A stretch of DNA of 64,000 nucleotides from Saccharopolyspora_C sp040643635 (GTDB lineage: Bacteria > Actinomycetota > Actinomycetes > Mycobacteriales > Pseudonocardiaceae), in NCBI RefSeq assembly GCF_040643635.1, contig NZ_JBEYUS010000014.1, positions 36,043 to 100,042 of the forward strand, read 5' to 3'. Each line of letters begins with the position of its first letter. The stretch's first letter is position 1. Both the position numbers and the translations under genes were made by a program. This document shows, piece by piece, positions 52,429 through 61,780 of this stretch. The notes below the pieces were generated by a model that worked only from the letters and a program-made list of their open reading frames with translations, had not been told where the DNA came from and made no database searches.

Positions 52429-53433
52429 TCAGCGGGCTGGCGGCAGGCTGGATCTGCGCACCACCAGTTCCGGTTCGTAGATCACCTGCTGGTGGACGTG
52501 CCCGGGATCGGCTTCGGTGAGCACCAGTTCGGCGGCCTTGCGCCCGATGCGGAACGCGGGCTGGCGCACCGAGGTCAGCGGTACCGCGGCCGCGGCGGCG
52601 AATTCGATGTCGTCGTAGCCGACGAGCGCGATGTCCTCCGGCACCCGCACCCCGGCGGCGAACAGGGCCTGCAGCAGGCCGAGGGCGAGCAGGTCGTTCG
52701 CGCAGAACACCGCGCTAGGCCGGGTGGGCAGGCCGAGCAGCCGGGCCCCGGCGTCCCGTCCGGAGGCCACGTCGAGCGCGGGCACTTCCAGCACGCTCAG
52801 CACGTCGTCGTCGAGCCCGTGCTCGTGCAGCGCGCTGAGCGCGCCGGTGCGCCGGTCGAGGCACTGGGTGAGCGAGCCGGGACCGGTGACGAAGGCGATG
52901 TCGCGGTGCCCGCGTTCGAGCAGGTGCCGCACCGCGAGCGCCCCGCCCGCCACGTCGTCCACCGCCACCGAGCACGCCCGCTCGCTGCCGACCTTGCGGT
53001 CCACCAGCACGGACGGAATTCCCTGCCGCCGCAGCGAATCGAGGTTGGCGCCGCTGACGTCGGCCGGGGTGACGAGCACACCGCGCACCCGCTGCTCGGC
53101 GAACAGCGACAGGTACAGCGCTTCGGCCTCCGGGTCCTGCCCGGAGTTGCACAGCATCACGCCGAGCCCTTCGTCGCGGGCCGCGGCCTCCACGCCGCGG
53201 GCCACGTCGACGAAGAACGGATTTCCCATGTCCAGCACCAGCAGCGCGAGGAGGCGGCTGTGCCCGGCGCGCAGCTGCCGCGCCGATTCGCTGCGGACGT
53301 AGCCGAGCTCGTCGATCACCGACAGCACGCGGGCCCTGGTGGTGACCGAGACCCGGTCGGGCCGGTTGAGCGAGTTGGACACGGTGGCCACCGAGACTCC
53401 GGCGCGCTCGGCAACGTCCTTGATGCTGACCAT
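52429..53433 (-). CDS. LacI-family transcriptional regulator
   Basis: A 334-residue regulator. The N-terminal HTH, SIKDVAERAGVSVATVSNSLN, is followed by the hinge helix and a periplasmic-binding-like sensor domain (LLALLVLDMGNPFFVDVARG; GVLVTPADVSG; SVLVDRKVGSERACSVAVDD). It probably senses a sugar or sugar phosphate and controls the MFS transporter downstream. The ATG at 53433 has GGAGG almost adjacent; a longer frame upstream is low-complexity. Confidence 0.88.
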   Translation of the reverse strand: MVSIKDVAERAGVSVATVSNSLNRPDRVSVTTRARVLSVIDELGYVRSESARQLRAGHSRLLALLVLDMGNPFFVDVARGVEAAARDEGLGVMLCNSGQDPEAEALYLSLFAEQRVRGVLVTPADVSGANLDSLRRQGIPSVLVDRKVGSERACSVAVDDVAGGALAVRHLLERGHRDIAFVTGPGSLTQCLDRRTGALSALHEHGLDDDVLSVLEVPALDVASGRDAGARLLGLPTRPSAVFCANDLLALGLLQALFAAGVRVPEDIALVGYDDIEFAAAAAVPLTSVRQPAFRIGRKAAELVLTEADPGHVHQQVIYEPELVVRRSSLPPAR

Positions 53434-53543
53434 GCCTCCAGGGTGCCCGGTGCGGCCGCCGCGCACCGAAGTGGCCTCACCGCTCGCCGCCGGGCCGGAA
53501 CACCGAGCCCGCCGCACGACCCGAACACCGAGCCCACCGGGCG

Positions 53544-53740
53544 GCCGGAGCAAGGCATCGCCGCACAGCCGGAGCAAGGCATCGCCGCGCGGCCCGGACA
53601 CGGCGCCCGGAGCGGAGCCCGGAGCACTGGCCTCGCAAAGCCCGGACCGGCGGCAGGCAGCAGGGCAGCGGCAAGCCGTGCGGTGACAGGCAGGGCAGCG
53701 GCAAGCCGTGCAGTGGCGAGCAGGGCAGCGGCAGGCGGTA
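53544..53740. repeat. Short tandem repeats upstream of the LacI gene
   Basis: Two tracts: a 24-bp unit containing CCGGAGCAAGGCATCGCCGC twice (from 53544 and 53568), and a 30-bp unit starting CAGGGCAGCGG at 53661, 53691 and 53721, whose first two copies continue CAAGCCGTGC. The flanking intergenic DNA (53434-53786) shows no gene. Confidence 0.7.
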
Positions 53741-53786
53741 GCAGCAGCGAGCAGTGCCGGCTGCCCGCCCCGCCCGTCCCGCCCGA

Positions 53787-54512
53787 TCAGAGGGGGCTCG
53801 CCGCCGGCCGCACCACGATCTCGGAGACGTCCACGGACCTCGGCTGCTCGATGGCGAACGCGATGGATTCGCCGACCGCGGACGCGGGGATGCTGACGGA
53901 CCGGTAGTCGCGCATCGCCTCCCGCGCGGATTCGTCCGTGATGGTCTCGGCGAGTTCGGATTCGGCGACGCCGGGCGAGACGACGCTGACCCGGATGCTG
54001 CCGTCGGATTCCTGGCGCAGCCCTTCGGAGATCGCGCGCACCGCGAACTTGGTCGCGCAGTACACGGCCGCGGTGGGGCTGACCACGAGGCCGCCGACGG
54101 AGGCCACGTTCACGAACTGCCCGCCGCCCTGCTCGCGCATGATCGGCAGCGCGGCGGCGATGCCGTGCAGCACGCCGCGCACGTTCACGTCGATCATCCG
54201 GTCCCACTCGTCGACCTTGAGCGCGTCGATCGGGGACAGCGGCATCACGCCCGCGTTGTTGACGACGACGTCGACGCTGCCGTACTCGGCGCGGGCGGCG
54301 GCGGTGAAGGCGTGCACGTCGGCGGCGTCGGTGACGTCGAGCCTGCGGTGCGCGGCGGTGCCCCCGGCCGCGGTGATCTCGGCGGTGAGCGCTTCCAGCC
54401 GTTCGGTGCGGCGGGCGCCGAGGAACACCCGGTGTCCGCGCTGCGCGAGCACGCGGGCACTGGCTTCGCCGATGCCGCTGCTCGCGCCGGTGATCAAGAT
54501 GGTCTTCGCCAC
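53787..54512 (-). CDS. Short-chain dehydrogenase/reductase
   Basis: A 241-residue classical SDR: cofactor motif ITGASSGIGEASARVLA (TGxxxGIG), LGARRTERLE consistent with NADP preference, NNAGV, catalytic Ser in NVASVGGL and YCATK (Tyr/Lys). Substrate unknown; related to clavaldehyde-like and serine-type dehydrogenases. ATG at 54512. Stands alone on the minus strand, downstream of the XRE regulator. Confidence 0.85.
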   Translation of the reverse strand: MAKTILITGASSGIGEASARVLAQRGHRVFLGARRTERLEALTAEITAAGGTAAHRRLDVTDAADVHAFTAAARAEYGSVDVVVNNAGVMPLSPIDALKVDEWDRMIDVNVRGVLHGIAAALPIMREQGGGQFVNVASVGGLVVSPTAAVYCATKFAVRAISEGLRQESDGSIRVSVVSPGVAESELAETITDESAREAMRDYRSVSIPASAVGESIAFAIEQPRSVDVSEIVVRPAASPL

Positions 54513-54610
54513 TGGTCCTCCCCTGGCCGACCCCCTGCGGGCCGTCGAGGACGACTCTGCGCGGTGCGGCCCCGCCGACCCAGGCCGTGGCGCACCTAGG
54601 AATCGCGCGG

Positions 54611-55813
54611 TCAGACCTTGAGGCCGAGCCAGTTGGTGAAATGGGCGATGCTGTCGGACTTGCGGCGCTCGGCCATCGCGATGGCGCGCGCGGTCTCGCG
54701 CACCTGCGGGTGGTAGCGGGTCTGCTGCGGCGCGACGCGGCGCGCGTTGTTCAGGGCGCGCAGCGCGTTGGCGTGGTCGCCCGCCAGCACCCAGGCGCGG
54801 GCGACGTCCTGCCAGTGGTGGCCGATCCGGTTGGCCCGCATGTCGTCGGGCAGCCGCAGTTCGGAGCCGTCGCGGGCGGCGCGGCCGGGGTCACCGCCTT
54901 CGAGGGAGACCGCCACGTCGTGGATGTCCACGTTGCCGGGCCCGAAGTTCGTGTCGTAGGCGGCGGAGGAGCGGCCGAGGCGGGCGCCGATCGCCCTGGC
55001 CTCGGCGATGTGCTCGCGGGCCCGGTCGAGTTCGCAGGCGCGGGCGTCGATCATCGCGCCGCGCAGGTGCGCCGATCCGCGCAGCGCCAGCACCTCTTCG
55101 CTGTCCGGTCTGGACTCCAACAGGTCCAGCGAGTGCTCCACCAACCGGGTTCCGGTGTCGTAGGACGCGCAGGACATCAGGATGAGCGCGCGGTGCTGCA
55201 CGGCGTGCGCGGCGAGCAGCGGGTCGTCGCTGCGTTCGGCGGCGCTCTCCATCCGGTCGACGGCCTGGGTGGCGAGCGGTATCCAGCCGAAGCGGTAGAC
55301 CAGTTGCGCGGTGTTGCCGTAGGCCTGGGCGAGGTACCGGTACCCCCGTTCGCGCGCGGAATCGGTGCTCGCCTGGCGGATCGCGCCCGCCATCCGGCGC
55401 AGCAGCGTCGGCGTCAGTTCGATGGCCTGCCGGGCGCGGTCGGAGTGCCGGAGGTCGCGCACCTTGGCGAGGTCGGCTTCGATCTCCTCGGTGGAGCCGG
55501 GTTCGAGCGCACCGGCGTAGCGCCCTTCGGCGAACAGGGTGCGGAGTTCGGTGAGCCCGGGCGGGATTCCGCCGTCGTCGTCGAGGGTCGCGCGGTACGG
55601 CTGCCCGTAGAGCTCTTCGGCTTCGATGCCGAGCGCGCGGGCGACGGCCGCGACGAACGCGGGCGAGCCGGGTTCTCGGCCCTGTTCGACCGCTCGGAGC
55701 ATGCTGATGCTGTAATTGGCACGCTGCGCCAGGGCCTGCTGGTTGAGTCCCGCGACTTTTCGAGCCATCGCAACGCGTTCGCCGAGGGCCGATCCCTGTT
55801 CAGGCCGTGGCAC
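54611..55813 (-). CDS. XRE-family regulator with C-terminal TPR-like domain
   Basis: A 400-residue regulator. The N-terminal XRE HTH (GERVAMARKVAGLNQQALAQ then NYSISMLRAVEQG) occupies residues about 10-70. The remaining 300 are helical TPR-like repeats (AYGNTAQLVYRFGWIPLATQ). Such proteins often respond to peptides or cell-state signals in actinomycetes. The GTG at 55813 has AAGGAG 4-5 nt upstream. It is divergent from a small Cys-rich protein. Confidence 0.82.
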   Translation of the reverse strand: MPRPEQGSALGERVAMARKVAGLNQQALAQRANYSISMLRAVEQGREPGSPAFVAAVARALGIEAEELYGQPYRATLDDDGGIPPGLTELRTLFAEGRYAGALEPGSTEEIEADLAKVRDLRHSDRARQAIELTPTLLRRMAGAIRQASTDSARERGYRYLAQAYGNTAQLVYRFGWIPLATQAVDRMESAAERSDDPLLAAHAVQHRALILMSCASYDTGTRLVEHSLDLLESRPDSEEVLALRGSAHLRGAMIDARACELDRAREHIAEARAIGARLGRSSAAYDTNFGPGNVDIHDVAVSLEGGDPGRAARDGSELRLPDDMRANRIGHHWQDVARAWVLAGDHANALRALNNARRVAPQQTRYHPQVRETARAIAMAERRKSDSIAHFTNWLGLKV

Positions 55814-55930
55814 GGGGCTCCTTCCACGTAGGGCCAAAGAACCACCAGACTAGGTGACCCACGTTGGAGTGGGCAGCATATTGCCGCACTGTCACATAGC
55901 TGTCACTCCGCCTTGCTGCGCAGTCGTAAC

Positions 55931-55960
55931 TTGACAGGACAAGCGCTCACCCACCGCTAG
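55931..55960 (+). promoter_or_regulatory. Putative promoter of the small Cys-rich protein gene
   Basis: TTGACA (55931-55936), an 18-nt spacer and CGCTAG (55955-55960), ending 8-17 nt before the GTG/ATG starts. Just upstream, CTGTCACATAG and CTGTCACTCC form a direct repeat that could bind a regulator such as the divergent XRE protein. Confidence 0.45.
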
Positions 55961-55977
55961 CCAGTCAGGTGAGAACC

Positions 55978-56289
55978 ATGCCTGCTTTTCACGATTGCCA
56001 CTCCGAACCCGGCACGGCGCCGCTGCCCGACGTGATCGGTGCCGACCCGCCACCGCCCGAGGAGCCCGCGGTGCTCAACGTCCGCTACCGCGCGGGAATC
56101 GTCGGCGAACGAGCCCGCGTCGTGCACGCCGCGACCTGGACGCCGCGCGACGTCCTGATCACGTTGTGCGGCATCCCGCTCGATCCGTCCCTCGTCGAGG
56201 AATCCACCGGGATGCCGTGCATGCGCTGCATCCGCATCGCCGCCCGGCGTTCCCGCGAAGCGGACGAGCAGCGCGGCATCGAAGGCTGA
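55978..56289 (+). CDS. Small Cys-rich protein, putative zinc-binding
   Basis: A 103-residue protein. VVHAATW, ITLCGIPLD and MPCMRCIRIAARR supply one His and three Cys in an order (H-x-n-C-x-n-CxxC) common in small actinobacterial zinc-binding proteins that flank XRE-TPR regulators. The N-terminal half is Pro-rich and disordered. ATG at 55978; an in-frame GTG at 55969 is possible. Role unknown; the divergent regulator suggests a paired regulatory module. Confidence 0.65.
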   Translation: MPAFHDCHSEPGTAPLPDVIGADPPPPEEPAVLNVRYRAGIVGERARVVHAATWTPRDVLITLCGIPLDPSLVEESTGMPCMRCIRIAARRSREADEQRGIEG

Positions 56290-56292
56290 GGG

Positions 56293-57816
56293 TCACCGCG
56301 CGGGTTCGACATCCCGCGCTCCTCGGTCGAAGGTGCCGCCGTTCCAGCGGAAGCGATCGGTGACGACGAATCCGGGATCGGCGTTGGGATCTCCCGGTCC
56401 GTAGCCGAACGACGTCACCACGAGCACCCCGTCCAGCAGGTCGACGGAGTCGACGAACAACCCGCGCTCGTCCGTCCCGTCCCGCGGACCGAGCGGAATC
56501 CCCAGCAGCCGTGGGGAATTCTCCGCAGCCGTCCCGGCGTAGACGCGGACCTCGTCCGGCATCCCGGACGTCGGCGCCGTGCAGCTCACCAGGACCACCG
56601 CATCGTCCAGCCCGTCACCGGTGAGGTCACCCCGGTACGCGACGGACGGTTCCACCGGCAGCTCGTCCGGGCACCACGACTTCCCGATCAGCGCGGGCCA
56701 ATCGACGTCGCCCAGCCCGCGCGGCGGACCGGGCGCGCACACCGGGAGCGCCGCGGGCACGGCGTGCGCGCAGTCCCGGACGAATCCGGTGAACCGCGGT
56801 GCCGCTGCGCCGCGGGGGAAGTCGAACAGCGCCGCGGACTCCCCCGCGCGGTAGCGGATCAGACCGTCCACAGTGGTCGCTCTTCCTTCCAGGGCGCGAG
56901 CGAGGTCGCCGAGCGCGTCCGGGGGCACCGGTTCCCGGTCCACCGGCACCACCCCGCCGTCCGCGAGGAACGGGTCGGACGTGAGGTCGCGGACGTCGAG
57001 CACTTCGCGGGCGCACGCGACGTCGTGCAGCGCTTCGACGAACTCCGCGGGCTGCGCCGCGCCGGGGTCCGGGAGGTCCTCGACGCGGGACGCCGCACCG
57101 GCGCAGCCCACCGGGCCCTCCGGCGCCGGACGCGGGGCGAGGAACGTGGTGCGCGCGGTCGCGTCGAACGAGCCGAGGACTTCGCGCGCGGCCGCGAACA
57201 GCTCCTCGTCCGGACCGGAGTCCGCGTGCACGGCGACGAGCCACTCCCCCTGCACCGCGTGCAGCGTGGTGCCGCTGCGGGCGATGACGGCGGGTTCGCC
57301 GTCCAGCCGCACCCGCCCCAGCCCCCGGTAGATCGCGGTGGCGTCGCCGAACACCGGGCCGCGCATCCGGTAGTACCGGTCGCCCACGACGTCGGCGCCG
57401 AACACCTGCTGCTCGCAGGTCTCGGCGGCACCGCGCAGCGCGGCCGCGGTGTCGGCGATCCCCGCTTCGGCCAACCGGACGAAGCGGACCCGCACCGGCC
57501 CCGCCCCGCGCAGCTCCAGGTCCGCGGCGGCCGGAGAACTGCGGGTGGGTGGCGTGCCGAGCCCGCCGGGCAGGCAGAGCTCGGCAGGCAACGGCCACGG
57601 GCCCTCGTCGACGCCGTCCGCAGGCACGTGCGGGCGCACGGCGAGCACCGATCCCGAACCGGGCTTCGGCAGCAGGCCCAGCATCCCGGCCGCCGAGTTC
57701 AGGTCCGCGCCCGCTCCCGCCACCGGCGGCGGCTCGTCGCCCGAGCCGCCGAGCGCGACGCCGCCGAGGAACAGCACCGGCAGCAGCAGGGCGAACGCGA
57801 CACGACCGGGCCTCAT
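56293..57816 (-). CDS. Exported or anchored protein of unknown function (507 aa)
   Basis: A 507-residue protein with an N-terminal hydrophobic signal/anchor (FALLLPVLFLGGVALGG) and a large, acidic extracellular part. The C-terminal third contains YRGDLTGDGLDDAVVLVSC, an Asp-rich DGxxD motif like FG-GAP/calcium-binding repeats. Two cysteine pairs suggest disulfides. No catalytic motif recognised. The ATG at 57816 overlaps the stop of the upstream gene (ATGA), so the two are co-translated and probably act together at the cell surface. Confidence 0.6.
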   Translation of the reverse strand: MRPGRVAFALLLPVLFLGGVALGGSGDEPPPVAGAGADLNSAAGMLGLLPKPGSGSVLAVRPHVPADGVDEGPWPLPAELCLPGGLGTPPTRSSPAAADLELRGAGPVRVRFVRLAEAGIADTAAALRGAAETCEQQVFGADVVGDRYYRMRGPVFGDATAIYRGLGRVRLDGEPAVIARSGTTLHAVQGEWLVAVHADSGPDEELFAAAREVLGSFDATARTTFLAPRPAPEGPVGCAGAASRVEDLPDPGAAQPAEFVEALHDVACAREVLDVRDLTSDPFLADGGVVPVDREPVPPDALGDLARALEGRATTVDGLIRYRAGESAALFDFPRGAAAPRFTGFVRDCAHAVPAALPVCAPGPPRGLGDVDWPALIGKSWCPDELPVEPSVAYRGDLTGDGLDDAVVLVSCTAPTSGMPDEVRVYAGTAAENSPRLLGIPLGPRDGTDERGLFVDSVDLLDGVLVVTSFGYGPGDPNADPGFVVTDRFRWNGGTFDRGARDVEPAR

Positions 57817-58640
57817 CCGCACTTCCCCGCACCGCAGTAGGCGACCGGATCCGGATGGTTCCACCGATCTCCCGCCCACTCGTAGACCGCCGAGTAGTGG
57901 CCGCCGAGACCGCTGAGCCGGAACGGGCCGTCGGCGCGCTGCACGGTCCGCGTCTCCGCCTTCCCGTCGACGACCAGGTCGATCTCCAGCGCCCACTCGT
58001 AGGCGGTGGGTTCGGCCGCGTGCGACTCGACCAGGAACACGGCGGGTTCCCCCGCGGCGAGCGTCACCGCGTTGTCCCGGAAGTACGGGTCGGTGCGGCG
58101 CCCGGCGACGAGGCTGCGCGCCACCGGGTTCACCTCGTCGAGGTCCACGCCGACGACGATCGTGCTCAGGTCCCCCTGCGCGGGGGCGAAGAAGTAGGTC
58201 CCGGTGGGCGCCGGTTCGCGGCGCAGCACCCGAGCCCGCATGTCGGTGATCACCACGGTGTGCGAGCTCTTGCCCTGCACGACGATCCGCGTCGTGGAGG
58301 TGCCCGCCTTGGTGGCGCGCCGCAGGGTGGGCGAGTCGCCGCCGAACAGGTTCGCGGGCTCGGCGATGGCGGCGGCCTCCGCGCCGCCGGGCACGTAGGG
58401 CAGGACGTAGCTGTGGTCGTCGGAGAGCTCCTGGCTCGCGACGGACACGACGACCGGCGGGTGCAGCCGGTCCGATATCGCGGTCCACGCCTTCGGCACC
58501 ACCAGCCCGGCGGCGGCCGTCGCCAGCGCCAGCCCGATCGCGACCGCGGCCGATCGCCACCTGCCGCGCGGCGGCTGCCGCAGCTGCGCGTTCCGGCGTG
58601 CCCGGCCGTGACCGGCGACCTTGCTGCTCCGCGTGCCCAT
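57813..58640 (-). CDS. Membrane-anchored protein of unknown function (275 aa)
   Basis: A 275-residue protein with a basic N-terminus, one membrane segment (SAAVAIGLALATAAAGLVVP, residues about 30-50) and a predicted extracellular beta-rich domain. The end has YEWAGDRWNHPDPVAYCGAGKC with two Cys. I recognise no family. It precedes and overlaps the 507-residue exported protein, forming a two-gene envelope operon. Confidence 0.6.
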   Translation of the reverse strand: MGTRSSKVAGHGRARRNAQLRQPPRGRWRSAAVAIGLALATAAAGLVVPKAWTAISDRLHPPVVVSVASQELSDDHSYVLPYVPGGAEAAAIAEPANLFGGDSPTLRRATKAGTSTTRIVVQGKSSHTVVITDMRARVLRREPAPTGTYFFAPAQGDLSTIVVGVDLDEVNPVARSLVAGRRTDPYFRDNAVTLAAGEPAVFLVESHAAEPTAYEWALEIDLVVDGKAETRTVQRADGPFRLSGLGGHYSAVYEWAGDRWNHPDPVAYCGAGKCG

Positions 58641-58859
58641 GCGACCCCCGCGCGTGACCTCGGATCATCCAGATTAGCGAGGCGCGCTCGCGGCGATGCC
58701 GCGTTTCGGCGGAATCCGGCCCGCCGTTCGGCCGAAACCGGCCGCGAGCGGGCCGCGGCGGGCCGTTTCACCGGCTTTCCCGAGGTGAGGCCGACCGCAC
58801 GCGCGGGCCGCCGGGATGCGAGCATTCCGCGAGTTCGCATCGAGGAGAGGGTGGGTCAC

Positions 58860-60287
58860 GTGCAGGTGCTCTGGGGCGCGGCCGGGATGGTCGTGCTGCT
58901 GCTGATCGCGTTCGCGCTGTCCACCGATCGACGGGCGATCCGGCCGCGCACGGTGCTGGGCGCGCTGGTGCTGCAACTGGTGTTCGCGTTCGTGGTGCTG
59001 CGCTGGGACGCGGGCAAGGCGGCGTTGAGCGCGGTGTCCTCCGGGGTGCAGCGGGTGATCGACTCGTCGAAGGAGGGCATCGACTTCCTGCTCGGACCGG
59101 TGATGCCGACGAACGGGGCGACGGTCGTCGCCTTCCAGGTGTTGCCGATCATCGTGTTCGTGGCCTCGCTGACCGCGGTGCTCTACCACTGGAACGTGCT
59201 GCAGTGGGTGGTGCGGATCGTCGGTGGCGGGCTGCGCAAGGTGCTCGGCACCACGCGCGCGGAGTCGCTGAACGCCACGGCCAACATCTTCCTCGGGCAG
59301 ACCGAGGCGCCGCTGGTGGTGCGGCCGTACCTGGCGGGCATGACGCGGTCCGAGTTCTTCGCCGTCATGGTCGGCGGACTGTCCACTGTGGCCGGTTCAG
59401 TGATGGTGGGGTACGCGCTGCTCGGCGCGAGCCTGGACCACCTCATCGCGGCGAGCTTCATGGCCGCGCCCGCGGGACTGATGATGGCGAAGATCATCGT
59501 GCCGGAGACGGAGTCGACCACCGGCGAGGCCGAGCAGGCCGCCACCGGGTCCGCGGACGGGCGGCGCGGCGTGCTCGCGTGGTTCGCGAAGAAGCCCGCG
59601 GCCGGGACCGGCGCGGAACCGGCGGCGGACACCGGCGGCACGAGCAGCGCCGACGCCACCGCCGACACCACCGGCACCGACGCCGAACCGGAGCGCACCG
59701 CCACCGACACCGCCGAACCGGAGAAGGCGGGCACCGCCACCGCGGTCGACGACGACGAAGCGCTGGAGACCAAGCCGCGCAACGTGATCGACGCGGCCGC
59801 GACCGGTGCGTCGGACGGGCTGAAGCTGGCGCTCAACGTCGGCGCCATGCTGTTCGCGTTCGTCTCGCTGATCGCGCTGCTGAACCTGGTGCTCGGCGCC
59901 GTAGGCGGCCTGGTCGGCCTCGGCGACATCACCTTCGAGCAGATCATCGGCTACGTCTTCGCACCGGTGATGTGGGTGATCGGCGTGCCGTGGCAGGACG
60001 CGGTGGCGGCGGGCGGTTTCGTCGGCCAGAAGCTGGTGCTCAACGAGTTCGTCGCGTTCACCGACTTCGGCCCGCAGGCGGCGTCGTTCTCGCCGCACAC
60101 CGCCATCATCATCACCTTCGCGCTGACCGGGTTCGCGAACTTCTCCTCGCTGGCGATCCTGCTGGGCGGGCTCGGCGGGCTGGTGCCGTCGCGGCGCCCG
60201 CTGATCGCCGAGTTCGGGATGCGGGCGATCGCGGGCGGCACGCTGGCGAACCTGATGAGCGCCGCCATCGCGGGGATGCTCGTCTAG
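58860..60287 (+). CDS. Concentrative nucleoside transporter (NupC/CNT family) with extended loop
   Basis: A 475-residue CNT-family permease: SLNATANIFLGQTEAPLVVRPYL, MTRSEFFAVMVGGLSTVAG, RNVIDAAATGASDGLKLALNVG and LVLNEFVAFTDFG are family-defining. It imports nucleosides with H+ or Na+. Between the two halves is an additional, acidic, Ala/Thr-rich loop of about 85 residues (DNA about 59508-59775), probably cytoplasmic. GTG at 58860 chosen for its spacing to GAGAGG; the GTG at 58851 is an alternative. Convergent with the monooxygenase gene, sharing a CTAG. Confidence 0.9.
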   Translation: MQVLWGAAGMVVLLLIAFALSTDRRAIRPRTVLGALVLQLVFAFVVLRWDAGKAALSAVSSGVQRVIDSSKEGIDFLLGPVMPTNGATVVAFQVLPIIVFVASLTAVLYHWNVLQWVVRIVGGGLRKVLGTTRAESLNATANIFLGQTEAPLVVRPYLAGMTRSEFFAVMVGGLSTVAGSVMVGYALLGASLDHLIAASFMAAPAGLMMAKIIVPETESTTGEAEQAATGSADGRRGVLAWFAKKPAAGTGAEPAADTGGTSSADATADTTGTDAEPERTATDTAEPEKAGTATAVDDDEALETKPRNVIDAAATGASDGLKLALNVGAMLFAFVSLIALLNLVLGAVGGLVGLGDITFEQIIGYVFAPVMWVIGVPWQDAVAAGGFVGQKLVLNEFVAFTDFGPQAASFSPHTAIIITFALTGFANFSSLAILLGGLGGLVPSRRPLIAEFGMRAIAGGTLANLMSAAIAGMLV

Positions 60288-61765
60288 CTCCCCAGCTTCG
60301 GCAGCAGGTAGGCCCGGAGGCCCGCGAGGTCTCCGGGCTCCCCGGCCCAGCCGAGGTAGCCGTCCGGCCGCACCAGCAGCAGCGCGGACCGGTCGACGCC
60401 GTAGCCGTCGTGGGCGTGGCCGTGCACGTCGTGCAGTGCTCCGGGCCGCGGGTCCCGCAGCACGGCGTGCACGTCGAGCCCGGGGATGCCGGGGTCGGGG
60501 ACGGTGCCGCCGAAGTCCAGCAGCGTCCAGTGCGGTCCGGCGAACAGCTCGAACAACCGCACCGCCGCCCCGTCGAGCAGGACCGGGGCGTCCGGCGCCC
60601 GGTCCCCGGCGCGCACCGCCGCGGGGTCGGTGCGGCGGTCTTCCGCCAGCGGCCCGCCGCGGTAGTGCAGCCCGAGCTGGTTGAGCTCGGGTCCGCGCCG
60701 GTGCGCTTCGGGATCGTCCTCGCGCAGCAGGTCCAGCAGCCGTCCGCTGAGCCGCAGCACCCCTTCCGCCACCGGATACCGCTCGGCCTCGTAGCTGTCG
60801 AGCAGCGCCTCGTCCGCGCCGCGCAGCACGGCGGCGAGCTTCCAGCCGAGGTTGTGCGCGTCCTGCACCCCGGTGTTCATGCCCTGGCCGCCGGTGGGCG
60901 GGCAGACGTGCGCCGCGTCGCCCGCGAGCAGCACCCGCCCGTCCCGGTAGCGCTCGGCGAGGCGCGCGTTGGCCCGCCACACCGAGTTCCAGTGCACCTC
61001 GTGCACCTCCAGATCGAGCCCGGTCACCGCGCGCAGCCATTCCTGCAACCGCGCCGGCACGGGATCGAGGTCGTAGCGGGAGGAGGTGACGGTGAACAGG
61101 TCGGTGCCCGCCAGCGGCTGCACCGAGGCGATGTCGCCGTCGCGGGTCCAGACCAGGGCCCGTTCCCGGCCGAGCCCGGTGAGCCGGACGTCGGCGATGA
61201 GCGCCTTGGTCGTCTCGTCGGTCTCGCCCAGGAAGGCGATGCCGAGCGCGCGGCGCACGGTGCTGCGCCCGCCGTCGGCGCCGACGAGGTAGCGGGCGCG
61301 CAGTGCGGTGCCGTCGGCGAGCTGCGCGACGACCTGCTGCCCGTCCTGGTGCAGCGCGCGGAGCCCGACGCCGAGCTCGACCTGGCCGCCGTGTCCGGCG
61401 AGCGCCTTGCGCAGGACCTCCTCGATGCGGAACTGCGGGACGAACCACGGGTTCGGGTGCGGCACCCCGGGCGTGGCGGGCACCGGCTCGCTGGGGTAGC
61501 CCTCCCAGACGAGTTCGTCGCCGTCGTACTTGCGCAACGGGATGCCGCCGTCGCCTGCGGCGTGCAGTTCGTCGAGCACGCCGAGGTCGGCGAAGACCTC
61601 CTGGGTGCGCGGGTGGATGCCGTCGCCGCGGGAGCCGCCGAAGTGCTCGCTGGCCTGGTCGATGATCCGGAACGCGATGCCGCGCCGGGCGAGTTCGCAG
61701 GCCAGGACCAGTCCGGTCGGGCCGGCTCCGGCGATGAGGACGTCGGTGTCGTGCTGGGCGCTCAT
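60284..61765 (-). CDS. FAD-dependent aromatic monooxygenase (PheA/TetX-like)
   Basis: A 493-residue class A flavoprotein monooxygenase. VLIAGAGPTGLVLACELARR is the ADP-binding motif, YLVGADGGRSTVRRALGI the DG motif and VLLAGDAAHVCPPTGGQGMN the FAD ribityl-binding GD motif. A thioredoxin-like C-terminal part completes the length of the phenol/polyketide hydroxylase group. It would hydroxylate an aromatic or polyketide substrate with NAD(P)H. ATG at 61765 follows AAGGAGG. Divergent from a TetR gene with shared operator sites. Confidence 0.88.
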   Translation of the reverse strand: MSAQHDTDVLIAGAGPTGLVLACELARRGIAFRIIDQASEHFGGSRGDGIHPRTQEVFADLGVLDELHAAGDGGIPLRKYDGDELVWEGYPSEPVPATPGVPHPNPWFVPQFRIEEVLRKALAGHGGQVELGVGLRALHQDGQQVVAQLADGTALRARYLVGADGGRSTVRRALGIAFLGETDETTKALIADVRLTGLGRERALVWTRDGDIASVQPLAGTDLFTVTSSRYDLDPVPARLQEWLRAVTGLDLEVHEVHWNSVWRANARLAERYRDGRVLLAGDAAHVCPPTGGQGMNTGVQDAHNLGWKLAAVLRGADEALLDSYEAERYPVAEGVLRLSGRLLDLLREDDPEAHRRGPELNQLGLHYRGGPLAEDRRTDPAAVRAGDRAPDAPVLLDGAAVRLFELFAGPHWTLLDFGGTVPDPGIPGLDVHAVLRDPRPGALHDVHGHAHDGYGVDRSALLLVRPDGYLGWAGEPGDLAGLRAYLLPKLGS

Positions 61766-61780
61766 GCCCACCTCCTTCAA

